Shown here piece by piece: positions 5,986 to 10,000 of a stretch of 10,000 nucleotides of DNA. Source of the stretch: Thiobacillus sp. GTDB lineage: Bacteria > Pseudomonadota > Gammaproteobacteria > Burkholderiales > Thiobacillaceae. Under the pieces are notes generated by a model, which had not been told where the DNA came from, made no database searches, and was given only the letters and a program-made list of their open reading frames with translations. The stretch spans positions 1 through 10,000 of the forward strand of contig JAIWOL010000011.1 in the NCBI GenBank assembly GCA_020216925.1, in the 5' to 3' direction. The stretch's first letter is position 1; every line of letters starts with the position of its first letter. Both the position numbers and the translations under genes were made by a program.

Positions 5986-7967
5986 TGAGCCTGCTTGCCG
6001 CGCTCAATCCGCCGCAACGCGAGGCGGCGCGCTATCTGGACGGCCCCTTGCTGGTGCTGGCGGGCGCGGGCTCGGGCAAAACCCGCGTCATCACGCACAA
6101 GATCGCTTATCTCATCGGCGAATGCGGCTTCAAGCCTTCGACCATCGCCGCGATTACCTTCACCAACAAGGCCGCACGCGAAATGCAGGACCGGGCGTCA
6201 AAGCTCACGCAGTCGGTCAACACCCAGGGCCTCATCGTCACCACCTTTCATTCGATGGGCCTGAGGATGCTGCGGGAGGATGCGGCTTTTGCCGACCTGA
6301 AGCCGAGTTTTTCCATCCTCGATTCGGCGGATGCCATGCAGATCGTGTCGGAAATCCTCAAGACCACGGACAAGCAGGAAATCCGCCGCGCCGTCTCGCG
6401 CATCTCGCTGTGGAAGAACGAACTCAAGTCGCCCGCCGCCGCGCTGCTGTCGGCTGAAGACGACAACGCCCGCGCCTACGCGAAAATCTACGACCGCTAC
6501 GACGCCACACTGCGCGCGTATCAGGCGGTGGATTTCGACGACCTGATCCGGCTGCCGGCCGAACTGCTCGACAGCCATGCCGAACTGCGCGACAAATGGC
6601 AAAACCGCTTGCGGCATGTGCTGGTTGACGAATATCAGGACACCAACCTCGCGCAATACCAGCTGCTGCGCAAGCTCGCCGGCGTGCGCGCTGCGTTTAC
6701 CGCGGTCGGCGATGACGACCAGGCCATCTACGGCTGGCGGGGAGCGTCTGCCGACAACCTGCGTCAGCTGCGCGACGACTACCCTCAGCTCAAGGTAGTC
6801 AAGCTCGAACAGAACTACCGCTCCACCATGCGCATCCTCAAGGCAGCCAACAGCCTCATCGCACACAACCCCAAGCTGTTCGAGAAACGGCTATGGACCG
6901 ATCTGGGGCATGGCGACCCGATACAGGTTCTGCCCGCAAAGGATGAGACGCACGAGGCCGAGTCGGTGGTGATGCGGCTGCTCTCGCACAAGTTTCAGCA
7001 CCGCACCGAATGGCGCGACTACGCCATTCTCTACCGCGGCAACTACCAGGCGCGCGCTTTCGAGCAGGCGTTGCGCAACGAAAAAGTGCCCTACCAGCTA
7101 TCCGGCGGCCAGTCGTTTTTCGACAAGGCCGAGATCAAGGACGTGATTGCCTATCTGCGCCTCATTGCCAATGGTGACGACGACCCCGCCTTCATCCGCG
7201 CAGTCACCACACCCAAGCGCGGCATTGGCGCGGCCACGCTGGAGAAACTCGGCCAGGTCGCCGCCACCCTCCATGTCAGCCTGTTCGAAGCTGTGTTTTC
7301 TACGGCTGCCACAGCGCAGATAGGCGAGCGCCACCTCGCGCCTCTGACCGAGTTCTGTCACTTCATCAACCGGATGCAGGCGCGCGCAGCCCGCGAACCC
7401 GCGGGCGAACTGCTCGACGAGATGCTGCACGCCATTGGCTACGAAGCGTGGCTGTTCGATCAGGATGACCAGCGCGCGGCGCAGAGCCGTTGGGACAATG
7501 TGCGCGAGTTTGCTGCATGGTTCGCCAAAAAAGGCGAGGAGGACGGGAAGAACCTGCTGCAACTCACCCAGACCATCGCCCTCATCACCCTGCTTGAGGG
7601 ACGCGACGAGGAAGCGCCCGACGCCGTCCGCCTGTCCACGCTGCACGCGGCCAAAGGACTGGAATTTGGGCACGTATTCCTGGTCGGCGTCGAAGAAAAC
7701 ATCCTGCCGCACCGTGACGCTGTCGACGAGGGTCGGCTGGAAGAAGAACGCAGGCTGATGTACGTCGGCGTGACGCGCGCCCGCAAATCCCTGACGCTGA
7801 CGTATTGCGCCGCGCGCAAGCGCGCCCGTGAATCCGTGAAATGCGAGCCATCCCGGTTCATCGAAGAACTGGGTGATGACATTCGCCTCCCGGGTGCGGC
7901 ACCCGACGCAAACGCCAAGGCCAGTGGCAGCGACCGCCTCGCCGCCCTCAAGGCGATGCTCGGTTAG
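5985..7967 (+). CDS. rep: ATP-dependent DNA helicase Rep (SF1, UvrD/Rep family)
   Basis: A 660-residue 3'-5' helicase, close to E. coli Rep (about 670). Rep helps replication forks pass bound proteins and restart. All SF1A motifs are visible: Q-motif Gln11 (LNPPQREA), Walker A GAGSGKT (27-33), motif Ia AITFTNKAAREM (56-67), Ib TTFHS (86-90), motif II DEYQD (215-219), motif III VGDDDQAIYGWRGA (241-254), motif IV LEQNYRS (274-280), then near the C-terminus motif V VRLSTLHAAKGLEF and motif VI EEERRLMYVGVTRAR. The stretch PYQLSGGQSFFDKAEIKDV and DDDPAFIRAVTTPKRGIG is characteristic of Rep rather than UvrD or PcrA, and the C-terminal extension of UvrD is missing. ATG 5985 overlaps the stop of the glutaredoxin-like gene and has no own Shine-Dalgarno sequence. 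Confidence 0.94.
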   Translation: MSLLAALNPPQREAARYLDGPLLVLAGAGSGKTRVITHKIAYLIGECGFKPSTIAAITFTNKAAREMQDRASKLTQSVNTQGLIVTTFHSMGLRMLREDAAFADLKPSFSILDSADAMQIVSEILKTTDKQEIRRAVSRISLWKNELKSPAAALLSAEDDNARAYAKIYDRYDATLRAYQAVDFDDLIRLPAELLDSHAELRDKWQNRLRHVLVDEYQDTNLAQYQLLRKLAGVRAAFTAVGDDDQAIYGWRGASADNLRQLRDDYPQLKVVKLEQNYRSTMRILKAANSLIAHNPKLFEKRLWTDLGHGDPIQVLPAKDETHEAESVVMRLLSHKFQHRTEWRDYAILYRGNYQARAFEQALRNEKVPYQLSGGQSFFDKAEIKDVIAYLRLIANGDDDPAFIRAVTTPKRGIGAATLEKLGQVAATLHVSLFEAVFSTAATAQIGERHLAPLTEFCHFINRMQARAAREPAGELLDEMLHAIGYEAWLFDQDDQRAAQSRWDNVREFAAWFAKKGEEDGKNLLQLTQTIALITLLEGRDEEAPDAVRLSTLHAAKGLEFGHVFLVGVEENILPHRDAVDEGRLEEERRLMYVGVTRARKSLTLTYCAARKRARESVKCEPSRFIEELGDDIRLPGAAPDANAKASGSDRLAALKAMLG

Positions 7968-7987
7968 GCTCTATCGCACTGCTGGCA

Positions 7988-8170
7988 TTACCGCGCCGGT
8001 ATCCACCTGGAGAGCGTCTGCGCATCAGCCGGCGCGATCTTCTGGGGCGGCATGGGAATCCTGCCCCACCTGGCGACAGGTCAGGCATTTGCTTTGGACG
8101 GCCGATTGGGGCTGGCCTGGGCGGGCAGGGCGGCAAGGGCGAGCGCGCCCAGAACAAGCAGGTTTTTCAT
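7988..8170 (-). pseudogene. remnant of a small c-type cytochrome (c551/c8-like), internally deleted
   Basis: Read on the minus strand from ATG 8168-8170, the frame gives a Sec signal peptide, MKNLLVLGALALAALPAQA, with a good AQA cleavage site, then SPNRPSKANA and a TGA (8081-8083). Beyond that stop, in the same frame, comes WGRIPMPPQKIAPADAQTL, SRWIPAR and TAA (7988-7990). This resembles the end of class I cytochrome c551/c8, where WGPxPMPP supplies the Met heme ligand and ADA..L..WI forms the last helix. Around the stop, another frame reads K-C-L-T-C-R-Q, a CxxCH heme motif whose His codon CAC seems changed to CGC. About 61 codons remain of the roughly 100 expected, so the middle of the protein is missing. 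It therefore looks like a dead gene with a frameshift, a lost heme ligand and an internal deletion. Recognition is by eye. Confidence 0.65.
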
Positions 8171-8233
8171 GATGGCTGCATACATGAAGACAACGATATC
8201 TTTATGGCAGCGCAAGGCCGCCTCTCCGCCCGT

Positions 8234-8263
8234 CCAGCCCAAACAAAACCAGCCCAAATAAAA
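8234..8263. repeat. tandem duplication of a 15-bp unit
   Basis: CCAGCCCAAACAAAA (8234-8248) is followed directly by CCAGCCCAAATAAAA (8249-8263), identical at 14 of 15 positions. The second copy runs into the A-rich arm of the fba terminator, so on the minus strand the duplication doubles the T-rich stretch after the hairpin. Confidence 0.8.
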
Positions 8264-8286
8264 AAGGACGCCGAAGCGTCCTTTTT
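8260..8286 (-). terminator. intrinsic terminator of the pyk-fba operon
   Basis: An 11-bp perfect stem, AAAAAGGACGC (8261-8271) with GCGTCCTTTTT (8276-8286), closes a 4-nt loop. Read on the minus strand the loop is UUCG closed by a C-G pair, an exceptionally stable tetraloop, and the stem is followed by TTTTTTATTT. It begins 17 bp after the fba stop. The symmetric A/T arms could also stop transcripts coming from rep on the plus strand. Confidence 0.93.
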
Positions 8287-8302
8287 GCGTGGCGCACCCG
8301 GA

Positions 8303-9370
8303 TCAGTTGACCTTGGGATCCAGTTCGCCCTTGTCGTAGCGTTTCTGCATTTCTTCCAGACTGAACACCTTCCTGATCTTGCTGGCCTGGCCGGCGGCGC
8401 CGAAGGCTTCGTAGCGGGCGCGGCAGATGTCGCTCATGCCCTTGGTCGCTTCCTTCAGGAATTTGCGCGGGTCGAAGTTGGCCTTGTTCTCCGCCAGGTG
8501 CTTGCGGATCGCGCCGGTGGACGCCATGCGCAGGTCGGTGTCGATGTTGACCTTGCGCACGCCGTTCTTGATGCCTTCGACGATTTCTTCGACCGGCACA
8601 CCGTAAGTCTGGCCCATGTCGCCGCCGTAGCTGTTGATGATGGCGAGCCAGTCTTCCGGCACCGAGGAGGAACCGTGCATGACGAGGTGGACGTTGGGAA
8701 TGCGGGCGTGGATTTCCTTCACGCGGTCGATGCGCAGCACCTTGCCGGTGGGCTTCTGCGTGAACTTGTAGGCGCCGTGCGAGGTGCCGATGGCGATGGC
8801 CAGCGCGTCCACATGGGTTTTCGACACGAAGTCGGCAGCTTCGTCGGGGTCGGTCAGCAGCATGGAATGGTCCAGCGTGCCTTCGGCGCCGTGGCCGTCT
8901 TCCTCGCCGGCCTTGCCGGTTTCCAGGGAGCCCAGGCAGCCGAGTTCGCCTTCGACCGACACGCCGCAGGCGTGAGCGAGGTCGGACACCTTGCGCGTGA
9001 CTTCGACGTTGTATTCATAAGACGCGGGGGTCTTGCCGTCTTCCTTCAGCGAGCCGTCCATCATGACGGACGAGAAGCCGGACTGGATCGAGCGGAAGCA
9101 GATCGACGGCGACGCGCCGTGGTCCTGGTGCATGCAGATCGGAATTTGCGGATACATTTCGATCGCGGCGAGGATGAGATGACGCAGAAAGGGTTCGCCA
9201 GCGTAGGAACGCGCACCGGCCGAGCCTTGCAGGATCACCGGCGAATCGACGGCGGCAGCGGCCTGCATGATGGCATGGACTTGTTCCATGTTGTTGACGT
9301 TGAACGCCGGCAGGCCATAGCCGTTTTCGGCGGCATGGTCGAGCAGTTGACGAAGCGAAATCAGGGCCAT
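8303..9370 (-). CDS. fba: class II fructose-bisphosphate aldolase, Calvin-cycle type
   Basis: A 355-residue zinc aldolase. It joins glyceraldehyde-3-phosphate and dihydroxyacetone phosphate to fructose-1,6-bisphosphate (and the reverse), and in autotrophs also makes sedoheptulose-1,7-bisphosphate. Visible sites are HQDHG (81-85; D83 is the usual catalytic acid/base, H84 a zinc ligand), VEGELGCLG (139-147), [11 protein letters not shown] (193-203; H198 zinc), MHGSSSVP (231-238; H232 zinc and phosphate-binding serines) and KVNIDTDLR (273-281). Length and the [20 protein letters not shown] loop (145-164) fit the Calvin-cycle (CbbA-like) subtype rather than the E. coli FbaA type. A Shine-Dalgarno AGGAGA (plus 9377-9382) precedes the ATG. 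It follows pyk by 33 bp, so the two form an operon, ended by the hairpin at 8260-8286. A cbbA name is possible, but no Calvin-cycle marker such as RuBisCO is in the window. Confidence 0.95.
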   Translation of the reverse strand: MALISLRQLLDHAAENGYGLPAFNVNNMEQVHAIMQAAAAVDSPVILQGSAGARSYAGEPFLRHLILAAIEMYPQIPICMHQDHGASPSICFRSIQSGFSSVMMDGSLKEDGKTPASYEYNVEVTRKVSDLAHACGVSVEGELGCLGSLETGKAGEEDGHGAEGTLDHSMLLTDPDEAADFVSKTHVDALAIAIGTSHGAYKFTQKPTGKVLRIDRVKEIHARIPNVHLVMHGSSSVPEDWLAIINSYGGDMGQTYGVPVEEIVEGIKNGVRKVNIDTDLRMASTGAIRKHLAENKANFDPRKFLKEATKGMSDICRARYEAFGAAGQASKIRKVFSLEEMQKRYDKGELDPKVN

Positions 9371-9403
9371 TGAGAGTCTCCTAGGTAAAAGATGTGCGGT
9401 GAA

Positions 9404-10000
9404 TCAGGTTCTTTTGGTAGCGCCCACACGGACGATTTTCATGGTGTTGGTGCCGCCGGACTGGCCAATGGGTTCGCCGATGGTCAAGAGAATCAGGTCG
9501 CCTTCGCGTACCGCACCGCGCCGGCGCAGTTCTTCTTCCGCTTCGGCCAGCAACACGTCGCGTTCCTTGCTCGACGTTTTCAGGTTGATGGGGTAGACGC
9601 CGCGGAAAAGAGTGACTTTTCTACGGGTTTCGACCTGAGGTGTCAAGGCGTAGATGGGCACCCGGGTGGACAGGCGGCTCATCCACAGACAGGTATTGCC
9701 CGTTTCCGTCAGGGCGGCGATGGCCTTGATGTTGAGATGCACCGAGGTAAACACCGCCGACATGGCGATCGCTTCGTCGGCGCGCAGAAAGCTTTTGGAC
9801 AGACGGTCGTTCGAGAAGTCGGGTTCGGCTTCCTTCTCGGCTTCCAGGCACACGCGGTGCATGGCCTGCACCGCTTCAACCGGAAACTGCCCGGCTGCGG
9901 TTTCGGCGGAGAGCATCACCGCGTCGGTGCCGTCGAGCACGGCATTGGCCACGTCGGACACTTCGGCGCGCGTGGGAATCGGACTGGTGATCATCGACTC
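9404..10000 (-). CDS. pyk: pyruvate kinase, C-terminal part (5' end outside window)
   Basis: The minus-strand frame is open to the window edge and ends with TGA at plus 9404-9406, so 198 C-terminal residues are seen; the apparent ATG at 9994 is internal. Pyruvate kinase turns phosphoenolpyruvate and ADP into pyruvate and ATP. The visible part starts in the conserved end of the TIM barrel, [20 protein letters not shown], then [20 protein letters not shown], which contains K/substrate-site neighbours typical of the family. The C-terminal allosteric domain follows: [31 protein letters not shown], and the final [13 protein letters not shown] and [12 protein letters not shown]. The last block is the standard C-terminus, so the gene is intact at this end. 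It is upstream of fba by 33 bp, an order seen in betaproteobacterial glycolytic/Calvin-cycle clusters (often gap-pgk-pyk-fba). Confidence 0.95.
   Translation of the reverse strand, partial: ESMITSPIPTRAEVSDVANAVLDGTDAVMLSAETAAGQFPVEAVQAMHRVCLEAEKEAEPDFSNDRLSKSFLRADEAIAMSAVFTSVHLNIKAIAALTETGNTCLWMSRLSTRVPIYALTPQVETRRKVTLFRGVYPINLKTSSKERDVLLAEAEEELRRRGAVREGDLILLTIGEPIGQSGGTNTMKIVRVGATKRT

Noticed and set aside
7948..8157. 69-codon minus-strand open frame in the rep-fba gap
   Set aside because: It runs in a different frame across the cytochrome remnant, is Arg/Pro-rich and has no signal or domain; the remnant in the neighbouring frame explains the sequence better.
8204..9373. 389-codon open frame on the plus strand opposite fba
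   Set aside because: It is the antisense shadow of a high-GC gene with strong codon bias; fba has all family motifs, its own ribosome binding site and a terminator, while the plus frame shows no recognisable domain.

Overview
This is a GC-rich, densely packed chromosomal window. Gene content fits a betaproteobacterium, perhaps a Thiobacillus-like or related autotroph: a Calvin-cycle-type class II aldolase next to pyruvate kinase, an ornithine-lipid gene pair, and lipopolysaccharide assembly genes. The organism call is an inference from gene families and gene order, not from a marker gene. I see no rRNA, tRNA, insertion sequence, CRISPR array or prophage.

Layout. Positions 1-2529 (+) hold a tightly overlapped cluster: the C-terminal part of a PfkB-family sugar/nucleoside kinase, a family 9 glycosyltransferase (heptosyltransferase-like) and an O-antigen ligase/polymerase-like membrane protein. 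This looks like a cell-surface glycan operon. Positions 2585-3040 (+) encode a small outer-membrane lipoprotein with a glycine zipper. Positions 3165-4776 (+) hold an olsB-olsA pair for ornithine-lipid synthesis. It is preceded by GTCAC/GTCAT half-sites in 11-bp register that resemble a PhoB box. Positions 4706-5524 (-) encode ApaH, whose 3' end overlaps the 3' end of olsA by 71 bp. Positions 5596-7967 (+) hold a membrane-anchored glutaredoxin-like protein translationally coupled (ATGA) to a Rep-type DNA helicase. Positions 7968-8302 hold the remains of a c-type cytochrome gene on the minus strand, a 15-bp tandem duplication and a strong C(UUCG)G terminator. Positions 8303-10000 (-) hold fba and the end of pyk, a glycolysis/Calvin-cycle operon read leftwards.

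How the parts fit. The first cluster would build or ligate lipopolysaccharide sugars, the lipoprotein belongs to the outer membrane, and OlsB/OlsA would make a phosphorus-free membrane lipid. The putative Pho box gives a regulatory logic: under phosphate starvation the cell would replace phospholipid with ornithine lipid. The most notable items are that Pho box and the previously unlabelled cytochrome c remnant; the rest is mostly conserved housekeeping.
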